64,000 nucleotides of DNA from Lysobacterales bacterium 63-13. Lineage in GTDB: Bacteria > Pseudomonadota > Gammaproteobacteria > Xanthomonadales > Rhodanobacteraceae. Within the stretch, counting starts at the first letter, position 1; every line of letters starts with the position of its first letter. The position numbers and the translations under genes were made by a program. Below the pieces are notes generated by a model, which saw only the letters and a list, made by a program, of their open reading frames with translations, searched no databases and was not told where the DNA came from. Location: assembly GCA_001899855.1 (NCBI GenBank), contig MKWR01000004.1, forward strand, positions 186,001 through 250,000, read 5' to 3'. This document shows positions 55,682 through 63,998 of this stretch, piece by piece.

Positions 55682-57472
55682 TCATCGTCCCGACGAAGTG
55701 GACTTTGGCGCAAAGCGGGTGCCATTCGGATCTGATCCGATCCCTCCAGGACGCGTCCCGTCGATGCGCTCGTCGCCGGTGCCGTCGAATCCATCCGCGA
55801 ACAGCAGGTCGCGGGCGATGGTGACAATCATGAAAGCGTCGTCGCTGGCAGCGGCTGTATCGCTGACGCGCACACCGATCCTGATTCGATCGGGTTGCGC
55901 GGTGCTGCTGGAATAGACCGCGCTGGCAGTGCTGCCGACGGCGTCATCGAAGCTGCCGTCGCCATCGAGATCCCAGGCGTAGGCCATGGCGCTGCTCTCG
56001 GGGTCGATACTGTTTGCTGCCGAGAACCCGATCGTGCGTGGTGACCCGTCGGCGGTCGAGCTGGCGTCCAGGGTAATGGCCGCCGAAGGCGACAAGTTGC
56101 GTTGGGCCGGGTTGGCATCCCAGGAAACGCGACCGACGCGACCATTGTTGATGTCGACAAAAAACAGGTCGCCGCCCGGCCCGGTGGTCAGATCGACGAC
56201 GCCAAGATTGCCTTGGCCAAACAATTCGGCACTGCTGTCGTTGATCGGATCTGGAATGCCGTCGTGATCGGTATCCTTGATCACGCGAATGCTGTTCTGG
56301 ATATAGTCGGCAAAAAACACGGCGTTGCGGTACGCGGGCGGCCACACGGTTCCGGAATAGAACACGATTCCGGAAATCGCCTCGTTGCTGGTGTGCTGGT
56401 AGGCGTGGAACGGTGCCGATGCCGGCGTGCGTCCGCCACTGTTGCCGTTTTCGTACAAAAGCGTACACAGTGGACGTGTGCTGTAGTCGACGACATGCAC
56501 GCGGTTCTCGAAGCATGGCCAGCCGAAATTGCGCAGGCTCGATCCTCCTGCCGAATCGGGGATCACGTTGATCTCTTCCCAGGTTCGCCAGCCGACGTCG
56601 CCAAGCCAGATTTCGGAAGTTCCAGGTCGCATCGCGAACCGGTACGGATTGCGCAGGCCATAGGCGAGGATGCGGCGCGCATTGGCGGATGCGCCGGCGA
56701 CCTGGGCCAAAGGATTTCCGGGTGCGCCCTCGCCGCTCTGCGGGTCGACGCGCGCGATTGTGCCATTGAGCCAGATCTGGCCCGTGTATTGATCCTCAAC
56801 CTCAAGGCCCTGTGCACGCAAGGCACCGCCCTGGTTTGTCGGCGAGCGTTGATCGGGCCAGGTCGGGTTGCCGAATTGTCCCCAGTCGGCGTTGACAAAG
56901 GCCGCGCCGTCGCCGCCGCCGACATACAGATAGCCATCGGCGCCAAAGCGCACGCTGCCAATCGAATGACTCGGATATTGCTGATACCAGTCCTCGATCA
57001 GCACGTGCTCGTCAGTCGCGATGTTGCCGGCCAGGGTCAAACGCGAAAGCCGGCCTGAAATCACGCAACCGGCAAATGCGGCGAGCGGATCGGGACAGCC
57101 GGTTGCCGGCCAACGGGGCGGAGAATCGCCGAACAGGCCGCCGTTGAACGAGTACAGAACGTAGAGGTAAGGTCGTTCGGGAAAACGCGGATCGAGTTCG
57201 AGGCCGAGCAAGCCGCGATCCTGGTATTGGTGGATGCTGCCGCCAAGATTTGCGATCTGCTCGGGTGCCGCATCGAGCAGGTTCCGATACATCCAGATCG
57301 CGCCGGTCTTCTCGGCGATGAAGATCCGGCCGTCGTGGGCGAAACGGATCTGGGTCGGCTGATCACGCTGGTTGAATGGAATGGTGTGGCGGAAATTCGC
57401 TGTCGGCCAGGACTGCGCGGCGACGGTCACTGGCGCGGCGACAAGAAGCAGAAGCCAGTGTCGCCACTTCAT
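55682..57472 (-). CDS. PQQ-dependent sugar dehydrogenase-like secreted protein
   Basis: Exported six-bladed propeller protein of 596 residues (signal peptide MKWRHWLLLL to VAAQ). Resembles soluble glucose/aldose dehydrogenases and HHIP: RGLLGLELDPRF, VGGGDGAAF, YGLRNPYRFAM and WLGDVGWRTWEEIN. A PKD-like repeat (SIDPESSAMAYAWDLDGDG) follows, and then LLFADGFDG near residue 563. Unlike its paralogue it does not stop there but continues for 32 residues (TGDERIDGTRP and on). ATG 57472 is set by the signal peptide and a GGAGG. Substrate unknown. Confidence 0.87.
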   Translation of the reverse strand: MKWRHWLLLLVAAPVTVAAQSWPTANFRHTIPFNQRDQPTQIRFAHDGRIFIAEKTGAIWMYRNLLDAAPEQIANLGGSIHQYQDRGLLGLELDPRFPERPYLYVLYSFNGGLFGDSPPRWPATGCPDPLAAFAGCVISGRLSRLTLAGNIATDEHVLIEDWYQQYPSHSIGSVRFGADGYLYVGGGDGAAFVNADWGQFGNPTWPDQRSPTNQGGALRAQGLEVEDQYTGQIWLNGTIARVDPQSGEGAPGNPLAQVAGASANARRILAYGLRNPYRFAMRPGTSEIWLGDVGWRTWEEINVIPDSAGGSSLRNFGWPCFENRVHVVDYSTRPLCTLLYENGNSGGRTPASAPFHAYQHTSNEAISGIVFYSGTVWPPAYRNAVFFADYIQNSIRVIKDTDHDGIPDPINDSSAELFGQGNLGVVDLTTGPGGDLFFVDINNGRVGRVSWDANPAQRNLSPSAAITLDASSTADGSPRTIGFSAANSIDPESSAMAYAWDLDGDGSFDDAVGSTASAVYSSSTAQPDRIRIGVRVSDTAAASDDAFMIVTIARDLLFADGFDGTGDERIDGTRPGGIGSDPNGTRFAPKSTSSGR

Positions 57473-57485
57473 TTCCGCATCCTCC

Positions 57486-58343
57486 CTACTCGCCGAGTTC
57501 CTCGCGCATGAACTCGGGCAGGGACAGCGCGGCCTTGTGGATCTCGGCGTTGTAGTAGCGCGTGGGGAAACCCTTGGTCTGGGCGCCGCGCTCGCGGAAA
57601 TCGGCAAGGTCGGCACCCTTGCGCGCCAGCGTCGCGCTCCACCAGCCGGTCGGATAACACGGTTGCGGGAAGGTCAGCGTGCGCACGGCCTGGAAGCCGG
57701 CGGTGCGCATTGCCGAGCGCATCGACTTGATCAGGCCGAGATGGGCCAGCGGCGATTCGCTTTGCTGGACGAAGATGCCACCGCTGCGCAGGGCCTTGAA
57801 GCAGCTTGAATAGAACGCCGCATTGAACAGGCCTTCGGCCGGACCGACCGGGTCGGTCGAATCGACGATGACCACATCGACCGATTCCGCCTCGCAATCG
57901 GCCATGTACTTGATGCCGTCATCGAACAGCAGTTGCGCACGCGGATCGTTGTTGGCTTCGCACAGCTCGGGGAAGTACTGCTCGGCCAGGCGCGTCACGC
58001 GCTCGTCGATCTCGACCTGCACCGCCGATTCGACCACGTCGTGGCGCAACACTTCGCGCAACGTTCCGCAATCGCCACCGCCGATGATGACGACGCGCTT
58101 GGCACGCGGATGCGTGAACAAGGCCGGGTGCGAAATCATCTCGTGATAGAAGAAGTTGTCGCGGCTGGTCAGCATCATGCAGCCATCGATGACCATGAGC
58201 TTGCCCCAGTCGGTCGAATCGTGGATCTCGATCGACTGGAACGGGGTCTGCTCGGCGTGCAGGCGCGCGCGGGTGCGAAAGCCGATGGATGAGCCCGATG
58301 ATTCGTGGGCTTCGGTGAACCAGCTTTGCTCGGACGTGGACAT
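57486..58343 (-). CDS. speE: Spermidine synthase
   Basis: Transfers an aminopropyl group from decarboxylated SAM to putrescine. Protein of 285 residues with GKLMVIDGCMMLT, VIIGGGDCGTLREVL for nucleotide binding, VDVVIVDSTDPVGPAEGLF (catalytic Asp), and late PCYPTGWW. ATG 58343 has AAGGAA 7 bases before it. The PQQ-type gene upstream in the genome reads the same way but starts 13 bases downstream of this stop. It is divergent from speA. Confidence 0.95.
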   Translation of the reverse strand: MSTSEQSWFTEAHESSGSSIGFRTRARLHAEQTPFQSIEIHDSTDWGKLMVIDGCMMLTSRDNFFYHEMISHPALFTHPRAKRVVIIGGGDCGTLREVLRHDVVESAVQVEIDERVTRLAEQYFPELCEANNDPRAQLLFDDGIKYMADCEAESVDVVIVDSTDPVGPAEGLFNAAFYSSCFKALRSGGIFVQQSESPLAHLGLIKSMRSAMRTAGFQAVRTLTFPQPCYPTGWWSATLARKGADLADFRERGAQTKGFPTRYYNAEIHKAALSLPEFMREELGE

Positions 58344-58404
58344 GCGGACTTCCTTGAAATCGACGGAGATTGCCTCGGCACAAGGCGTTGGCATGAAGGC
58401 AGCG

Positions 58405-58410
58405 ATTGTA
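58405..58410 (-). promoter_or_regulatory. Possible -10 of speE
   Basis: TACAAT in GGTACAATCG on the minus strand, 62 bases upstream of the start. Same core as the speA, trpG and indolepyruvate oxidoreductase candidates. Confidence 0.35.
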
Positions 58411-58555
58411 CCGGCTCGAACCCCGTCGCGGCAGCCGCCGGCCTCGGTGCAGGCGCGGTCCGCGGCTCTGGATGCGGGTTTCATTCAGCATTTGCCAGCG
58501 GTCACCGCGCAGTCAGGCGCAGGCGAGCGGATTCCTCAGGAATGAAACGGATGGT

Positions 58556-58561
58556 TACAAT
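58556..58561 (+). promoter_or_regulatory. Possible -10 of speA
   Basis: TACAAT in GGTTACAATG, predicted start near 58568, giving a leader of roughly 90 bases. No matching -35. Confidence 0.35.
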
Positions 58562-58659
58562 GCCCGCCCCGAAGGTTCCCGCGGCATCAAGGCTCCCGAC
58601 CGACGGATCAGATGCGTCCAAGCCTGCCGCTGCGACGTCGAACTCTTCCGGAGGACACC

Positions 58660-60549
58660 GTGAGCACATCCTGGACGACAGACGACGCCCGTCACACCTA
58701 CGCAATCGCGAACTGGGGCGAGGGTTATTTCGATGTGGGCGCGGATGGCGCCATCCTGGTCAAGCCGCGCGCCGCCGACGGCCCGGCGCTGAACTTGCCG
58801 GGGATTGTCGCCGATGCGCGCGCACGCGGCTCGCGCCTGCCCTTGCTGGTGCGCTTCACCGACATCCTCAATGATCGCCGCGCACGCCTGCAGGCCGCGT
58901 TCGCCAAGGCGATGGGTGATTGGGATTATGCCGGCGGCTATACCGCGATCTATCCGATCAAGGTCAACCAGCAGAAGAACGTGGCCGGCGAACTGGCTGC
59001 CGCGTGTGGTGAAGGTTTTGGTCTTGAAGCCGGCTCGAAGCCGGAGCTGATGGCCGTGCTGGCGCTGGCCCGCCGCGGCAGCGTGGTCATCTGCAATGGC
59101 TACAAGGATCGCGAATACATCCGCCTCGCCCTGATCGGGCGCAAGCTCGGCCTGGATGTCTTCATCGTCATCGAGAAACCTTCGGAACTGCGCTACGTGA
59201 TCGAGGAGGCAAAGGCGCTGGGCGTCGAGCCGCTGCTCGGCGTGCGCATGCGCCTGAAGAGCCTCGGCGCGGGCAAGTGGCAGAACTCCGGTGGCGACAA
59301 GGCCAAGTTCGGCCTGACCCCGCGCCAGTTGCTGACCCTGATCGAACAGCTCAAGTCGGCCGAACTTTCGCACACGCTCAAGCTGCTGCATTTCCACATG
59401 GGTTCGCAGATGTCGAACGTGCGCGACATCGCCCGCGGCATGCGCGAGGCCGTGCGTTATTTCGTCGAACTCTCGCAACTGGGCCTGCCGATCCGCTACA
59501 TGGATGTCGGCGGCGGACTCGGTGTCGATTACGAAGGCACGCGTTCGCGTTCGGAGTGTTCGATCAACTACGGCCTCGATCAATATGCATCGAGCGTGGT
59601 CGGCGCGCTGGCCGAAGCCTGCGCGGAAAACAAGCTGGCGCCGCCGCACGTGCTGACCGAATCAGGTCGTGCGCTGACCGCCCATCATGCCGTGCTCGTC
59701 GTCAACGTCAGCGAGATCGAGGAATCGCCGCGCGGCGCGGTGCCCGCCATGCGCGAGGACGAACCGGCCGTGCTGCGCCGCCTGCGCGAGGCACATGCGG
59801 AGATCGACGCGCGGCCGCCCACCGAGCTCTATCACGAGGCGCAATACCATCTTGCCGAAGGCCAGTCGCTGTATGCATTGGGCCAGTTGTCGCTGGCCGA
59901 TCGCGCCCAGCTCGATGATCTCTACTACGCCATCGTCAACGCCGTGCGCGCGCGCCTGAAACCCGATGAGCGTTCGCATCGCCAGGTGTTTGATGAGCTC
60001 AACGAGACCCTGGTCGACAAGTACTTCGTCAACTTCTCGGTGTTCGAGTCGGTGCCGGACATCTGGGCCATCGACCAGGTGTTTCCGATCGTGCCGATCG
60101 CCGGACTTGATCGCAGGCCGGATCGGCGCGGCGTGATTGCCGACCTGACCTGCGATTCGGATGGCCGCATCGATCATTACGTCGATGCCGATGGCGTCGA
60201 TGTCAGCCTGCCGCTGCACGCGCCGGCAAGAGGCGAAACCTACCTGCTTGGTTTGTTCATGGTTGGCGCGTATCAGGAAACCCTGGGCGACATCCACAAC
60301 CTGTTCGGCGACACCGATGCGGTGAGCGTGAAGATCGATGGCGATAGTTACGCAATCAGTCATCAGCGCCGCGGTGATACCACCGACCTGATGCTCGATT
60401 ACGTCGGTTATGACCTGGGTGCCCTGCGTGCCGAGTACCGCGACAAGATTGCCGCGGTCGGCATTGTCGGCGACGAGGCGAAAGCGCTGGAAGCCAGCCT
60501 GGAAGCCGGATTGACGGCCTACACCTATCTTGCGGAGACGGCGGAATGA
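58660..60549 (+). CDS. speA: Biosynthetic arginine decarboxylase
   Basis: PLP enzyme that makes agmatine from arginine, the first step to putrescine. 629 residues, alanine-racemase-fold type. The PLP Lys is in YPIKVNQQKNV, with LLHFHMGSQMSN, YMDVGGGLGVDYEGT, VLTESGRALTAHHAV and IWAIDQVFPIVPI. GTG 58660 follows CCGGAGG by 6 bases; a longer frame from 58612 lacks this. The enzymes for agmatine to putrescine are not in the window. It overlaps the next gene by ATGA. Confidence 0.96.
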   Translation: MSTSWTTDDARHTYAIANWGEGYFDVGADGAILVKPRAADGPALNLPGIVADARARGSRLPLLVRFTDILNDRRARLQAAFAKAMGDWDYAGGYTAIYPIKVNQQKNVAGELAAACGEGFGLEAGSKPELMAVLALARRGSVVICNGYKDREYIRLALIGRKLGLDVFIVIEKPSELRYVIEEAKALGVEPLLGVRMRLKSLGAGKWQNSGGDKAKFGLTPRQLLTLIEQLKSAELSHTLKLLHFHMGSQMSNVRDIARGMREAVRYFVELSQLGLPIRYMDVGGGLGVDYEGTRSRSECSINYGLDQYASSVVGALAEACAENKLAPPHVLTESGRALTAHHAVLVVNVSEIEESPRGAVPAMREDEPAVLRRLREAHAEIDARPPTELYHEAQYHLAEGQSLYALGQLSLADRAQLDDLYYAIVNAVRARLKPDERSHRQVFDELNETLVDKYFVNFSVFESVPDIWAIDQVFPIVPIAGLDRRPDRRGVIADLTCDSDGRIDHYVDADGVDVSLPLHAPARGETYLLGLFMVGAYQETLGDIHNLFGDTDAVSVKIDGDSYAISHQRRGDTTDLMLDYVGYDLGALRAEYRDKIAAVGIVGDEAKALEASLEAGLTAYTYLAETAE

Positions 60550-61415
60550 GCGACATCAAGGCGGGATTTGTCGGCCTCGGTGCCATGGGCCAGCCAATGG
60601 CCGGGCACCTGGCACGTGCCGGATTGCTTGCTTCGATATGGACGCGCACGCCGGCCAATACCCGTGCCATTGCCGCGGAACTGGGCCTGCATGAACCGGC
60701 CTCGCTGGCCGAGCTGGCCACGCGCTGCAATGTCATCGCGCTGTGCGTGCCGGCCGATGCCGACGTGCTCGCCGATGTCGCGGTGATCGCCGCCAACGCC
60801 CAGGCAGGCACGATCGTCATTGATCATTCCACGGTGTCCTCGGTGACCGCACGCGAGGCACGCGAATGCATGCTCCGGAACGGCGGCGAGTTCATCGATG
60901 CGCCGGTATCCGGTGGTGTCGAAGGCGCGCGCAACGGCAAGCTCTCGGTCATGGTCGGTGGCGAAGCCGCGGTGCTCGAACGCGTGCGCCCGGTGCTCGA
61001 ATGCTATGCGGCGCGGATCAACCACATGGGCGGCATTGGTGCAGGACAGAACACCAAGGCGGTCAACCAGGTGCTGGTCGCCGGCATTGCCCAGGGTGTC
61101 TGCGAAGGCCTTGCCCTCGGCGAGGCCCTCGGGCTCGATGCCGACACGCTGATCTCGACCCTGCTCACCGGCGCGGCCGGCAACTGGTTCCTCGACAAGC
61201 GCGGGGCGAGCATGTTGCGCGACGAGTTCAAGGTCGGCTTCAAGCTTGCCCTGTTGCACAAGGATCTGAAGATCGTCCGCGAGCTTGCCCGCGATGCCGG
61301 AACCGATCGCAGCGTGATCGAGAAATCCCTGGCCGACTACGCCGTGCTGATGGCGCAGGGCCATGGCGATGAAGACATCTCGGCGTTGATCCGGCTCAAG
61401 CGAGGTGCGCGCTGA
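60546..61415 (+). CDS. NAD(P)-dependent beta-hydroxyacid dehydrogenase (HIBADH-like)
   Basis: Cytosolic oxidoreductase of 289 residues. Rossmann start GFVGLGAMGQPMAGHL, substrate loop DAPVSGGVEGARNGKL, catalytic Lys in GAGQNTKAVNQ. This family includes tartronate semialdehyde, hydroxyisobutyrate and succinic semialdehyde reductases, so the substrate is open. It is translationally coupled to speA. A link to agmatine or GABA breakdown is possible but unproven. Confidence 0.88.
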   Translation: MSDIKAGFVGLGAMGQPMAGHLARAGLLASIWTRTPANTRAIAAELGLHEPASLAELATRCNVIALCVPADADVLADVAVIAANAQAGTIVIDHSTVSSVTAREARECMLRNGGEFIDAPVSGGVEGARNGKLSVMVGGEAAVLERVRPVLECYAARINHMGGIGAGQNTKAVNQVLVAGIAQGVCEGLALGEALGLDADTLISTLLTGAAGNWFLDKRGASMLRDEFKVGFKLALLHKDLKIVRELARDAGTDRSVIEKSLADYAVLMAQGHGDEDISALIRLKRGAR

Positions 61416-61656
61416 GGCGACTTTTTCATGCCTTGTTCGCACGCAGTCGGCGGCCTTGCGGGCGACGTGGCTGCGTGCCGAGCCAACGCCTGTGACGGGT
61501 TGACCAGATTGTCGCGGTAGACTTCTGGCAAGGTGGCGTCGGCGTGGGCGGGCCCGCAACGGCTTCACCAGCATGCATGGCTGCATCGCGCACATCGAGC
61601 CCACGGATAGTCGACCGGTCCCAGCCTGATCCAACACCCCTGATGGAGTTCTGCGT

Positions 61657-62961
61657 ATGCGTCCCTTCGGCAACACTCTCGGCCTTCTCCTTGCCATGGC
61701 GTCGGCATCGGCCTTGGCGCAAACCGCGCCCAGCGACCTCACCCTTGTCACCGTCGCCAACGTGACATCACCGGTCGCGATTCGCGCACCCGCCGACGGC
61801 AGCGGTCGAATTTTCATCGTCGGCCAGAACGGCGCGATCCGCATCGTCAAGAATGGCACGCTGCTGCCGACTCCGTTCCTCACCGTGCCGGTGACTTTCA
61901 GTGGCGAAAGCGGATTGCTCGGACTCGCCTTCCACCCGAATTTCGGCAAGCCGGCGCTCCCGCACAACAACGAATTCTACGTCGCCTTCAATCGACCAAG
62001 CAGTGATCCCAAACTCGGCTCGTCGCCGGATGTCGTCCTCTCCCGCTACACGGTTTCCGCCAACCCGGACATTGCCAACACCACGGCAACCCTGGTCCTG
62101 CGCGTTCCCGACATCGCCTCGAACCACAATGGCGGCGACATCCATTTCGGCCCGGATGGCTATCTGTACATGTCCACCGGCGACGGCGGCGTGCAGGGCG
62201 ATCCCAACGGTTTCGCCATGTGCCTGTGGAAGAAAGCGGCAGACAACACGCCGGGCAATTGCGGCAGTGGCACGCCCACCTATTTCCTGATGGGCAAGGT
62301 CCTGCGTCTCGACGTCGACAATCCGGCTGCCACGGCGAGCGCCGACATGTGCGGCTCGAACGGCATCAACCCGCCGCAGTATTCGATTCCCGCCGACAAT
62401 CCGCATGTCGGCACGAGCAATACCTGCGACGAGATCTGGCTGCACGGATTCCGCAATCCATGGCGCACGAGCTTTGATCGCGTGACCGGCGATTTCTGGA
62501 TCGGTGATGTCGGCCAGGGCTCGCGCGAGGAAATCGACTTTCGCGCCCGCACTTCAACCGAGCCGACCTTCTACGGCTGGCGCTGCCTCGAAGGAAGTGC
62601 CACCTACAACAGCCAGAACATCTGTGCAGTGCCGCCGGCCAACGTCTTGCCGGTGATGGAATACACGCATGCCAACGGACGCTGTGCGATCACCGGTGGC
62701 TTCCGTTTCCGTGGTCCGATCGCCGCGCTGAACGGAATGTATATCTTTGCCGAAGCCTGCACGAGCGAAATCTATTTCGGCAAGCCGGCCGCCGGCAACA
62801 CCTGGACCTACACGACCTGGCGTGACGATGCAAACGGTTATGGCACCTATTCGGGCTTTGGCGAGGACGAGTTCGGCAACCTCTATGTCGCCAACAACCA
62901 GGATGGCGTCGTCTCGAAGTTCGTCTCCGATCACATTTTCGACAACGGCTTCGACAACTAG
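61657..62961 (+). CDS. PQQ-dependent sugar dehydrogenase-like secreted protein with C-terminal tail
   Basis: Exported propeller protein of 434 residues, signal peptide MRPFGNTLGL to ALAQ. Related to aldose sugar dehydrogenase (GdhB/YliI) and HHIP: SGLLGLAFHPNF, ASNHNGGDIHFGPDGYLYMSTGDGG with the likely catalytic His, HGFRNPWRTSFD, IGDVGQGSREEID, and GGFRFRG. It has many Cys that may pair in disulfides. It ends in DHIFDNGFDN, a form of the tail shared with two other proteins here. ATG 61657 fits the signal peptide. Confidence 0.87.
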   Translation: MRPFGNTLGLLLAMASASALAQTAPSDLTLVTVANVTSPVAIRAPADGSGRIFIVGQNGAIRIVKNGTLLPTPFLTVPVTFSGESGLLGLAFHPNFGKPALPHNNEFYVAFNRPSSDPKLGSSPDVVLSRYTVSANPDIANTTATLVLRVPDIASNHNGGDIHFGPDGYLYMSTGDGGVQGDPNGFAMCLWKKAADNTPGNCGSGTPTYFLMGKVLRLDVDNPAATASADMCGSNGINPPQYSIPADNPHVGTSNTCDEIWLHGFRNPWRTSFDRVTGDFWIGDVGQGSREEIDFRARTSTEPTFYGWRCLEGSATYNSQNICAVPPANVLPVMEYTHANGRCAITGGFRFRGPIAALNGMYIFAEACTSEIYFGKPAAGNTWTYTTWRDDANGYGTYSGFGEDEFGNLYVANNQDGVVSKFVSDHIFDNGFDN

Positions 62962-62976
62962 GCCGAAGCCGATGCC

Positions 62977-63005
62977 AGTCACGGCGGCGTGCGTCCGCCG
63001 TGACT
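62977..63005. terminator. Hairpin between convergent PQQ-type and lplA genes
   Basis: Perfect 11-bp stem AGTCACGGCGG / CCGCCGTGACT, 7-base loop, directly after the first gene stop and just outside the second. No T tract follows on either strand, so a bidirectional role needs testing. Confidence 0.55.
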
Positions 63006-63006
63006 G

Positions 63007-63783
63007 CTAGGGCACGGCCGCCGTCCATTCCGGGCTTGAGAATTTCTGTCCGGCCAGCTGCTCGGCAAGGGCCAGTTCTTCCGCTCCCAAGCGGTCATCG
63101 CTCAAGCCATGCTTGAGACGGAAGGTCTCGATCATGCGCTTGATGATCGTCTCGCGCGGCAGGCCGGTCTGGCTGCGCAGCGGATCGACCCGTTTTGCCG
63201 CGCTGAGCGTGCCCTTGTCCGAAAGTTTTTCGCGACCAATGCGCAACACCTCGAGCATCTTCGTGCTGTCGATGTCATAAGCCATGGTGACGTGATGCAG
63301 CACGGCCCCGCCACGCCGGGTCTGTGCCGCGCCGGCGATCTTGCCGGCCGGCGAGGTGATGTCATTCAGTGGCTGGTAGCTGGCATGGATGCCGAGCACG
63401 GCCAGCGCATCGATCACCCAACTGTCCATCAACTGGTAGGACTCCTGGAACGACAAGCCCGCCACCAGCGACATCGGCGCGCAAATCGAATAGGTGATGG
63501 TATTGCCGGGTTCGATGAACATCGCGCCACCACCACTGATGCGGCGCACCACCTCGATGCCATGCCGCCGCGCGGCATCGCTGTCGACCTCGTTGCGCAG
63601 CGACTGGTGGCGACCGATGACGACGGCCGGACTTGCCCACTCCCAGACGCGCAGGGTCGGCTTGCGGCGACCGCTGGCGACTTCCGTGGTGAGCACCTCG
63701 TCCAGGGCCATGTGCATGCTCGGCGATTGCGCACCGGCATGGATCAATTGCCACTCATGCTCGTGCCAGGCCGTGCGATTCAT
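63007..63783 (-). CDS. Lipoate-protein ligase, catalytic subunit
   Basis: BPL/LplA/LipB-fold enzyme of 258 residues that activates lipoate and transfers it to 2-oxoacid dehydrogenases or GcvH. ARRHGIEVVRRISGGGAMF corresponds to the RRxSGGG motif and DITSPAGKIAGAAQTRRGG to the Lys loop. The usual C-terminal accessory domain is missing and seems to be given by the small gene upstream (ATGA overlap). No catalytic Cys of LipM type was recognised, so a ligase rather than octanoyltransferase is likelier. Confidence 0.85.
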   Translation of the reverse strand: MNRTAWHEHEWQLIHAGAQSPSMHMALDEVLTTEVASGRRKPTLRVWEWASPAVVIGRHQSLRNEVDSDAARRHGIEVVRRISGGGAMFIEPGNTITYSICAPMSLVAGLSFQESYQLMDSWVIDALAVLGIHASYQPLNDITSPAGKIAGAAQTRRGGAVLHHVTMAYDIDSTKMLEVLRIGREKLSDKGTLSAAKRVDPLRSQTGLPRETIIKRMIETFRLKHGLSDDRLGAEELALAEQLAGQKFSSPEWTAAVP

Positions 63784-63998
63784 GGCGTTGCCCCGTCAAT
63801 GGCGCGGCGCACTGCCATCGCCACGCCGCCCGGCGTGATTCCATAAAGCGTGACCTCGGCATCCAGCGCCGCTTCGATTGCCAGCGTCAACGCCTCGTGC
63901 GAAGCATCGGCGGGCAATCCTTGCAGCGCCGCATCGATGACATCCAGCGCCGAATCGGGTTCGATGAAGAAATCACCGCTGATCCGGACATCCGTCAA
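63780..63998 (-). CDS. Small lipoate-ligase accessory subunit (LplB-like), start at window edge
   Basis: Protein of about 72 residues, TDVRISGDFFIEPDSALDV onward, similar to the C-terminal accessory domain of LplA (ISGDFF, LQGLP, LYGITPGGVAMAV). In Thermoplasma such a separate LplB works with a catalytic LplA. The first codon seen is a TTG at 63998; the frame may run on beyond the window. It overlaps the ligase gene by ATGA. Confidence 0.7.
   Translation of the reverse strand: MTDVRISGDFFIEPDSALDVIDAALQGLPADASHEALTLAIEAALDAEVTLYGITPGGVAMAVRRAIDGATP

Larger units (their letters stand above)
58344..58659. other. speE-speA divergent promoter region
   Basis: Holds GGTACAATC for speE (minus, TACAAT 58405-58410, 62 bases before the ATG) and GGTTACAATG for speA (plus, TACAAT 58556-58561, 99 bases before the GTG). 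Neither has a good -35. No polyamine riboswitch or strong hairpin was recognised. Confidence 0.4.

Noticed and set aside
62977-63005. Hairpin as a mobile-element inverted repeat
   Set aside because: The position between two convergent genes suits a terminator; no second copy seen in the window.
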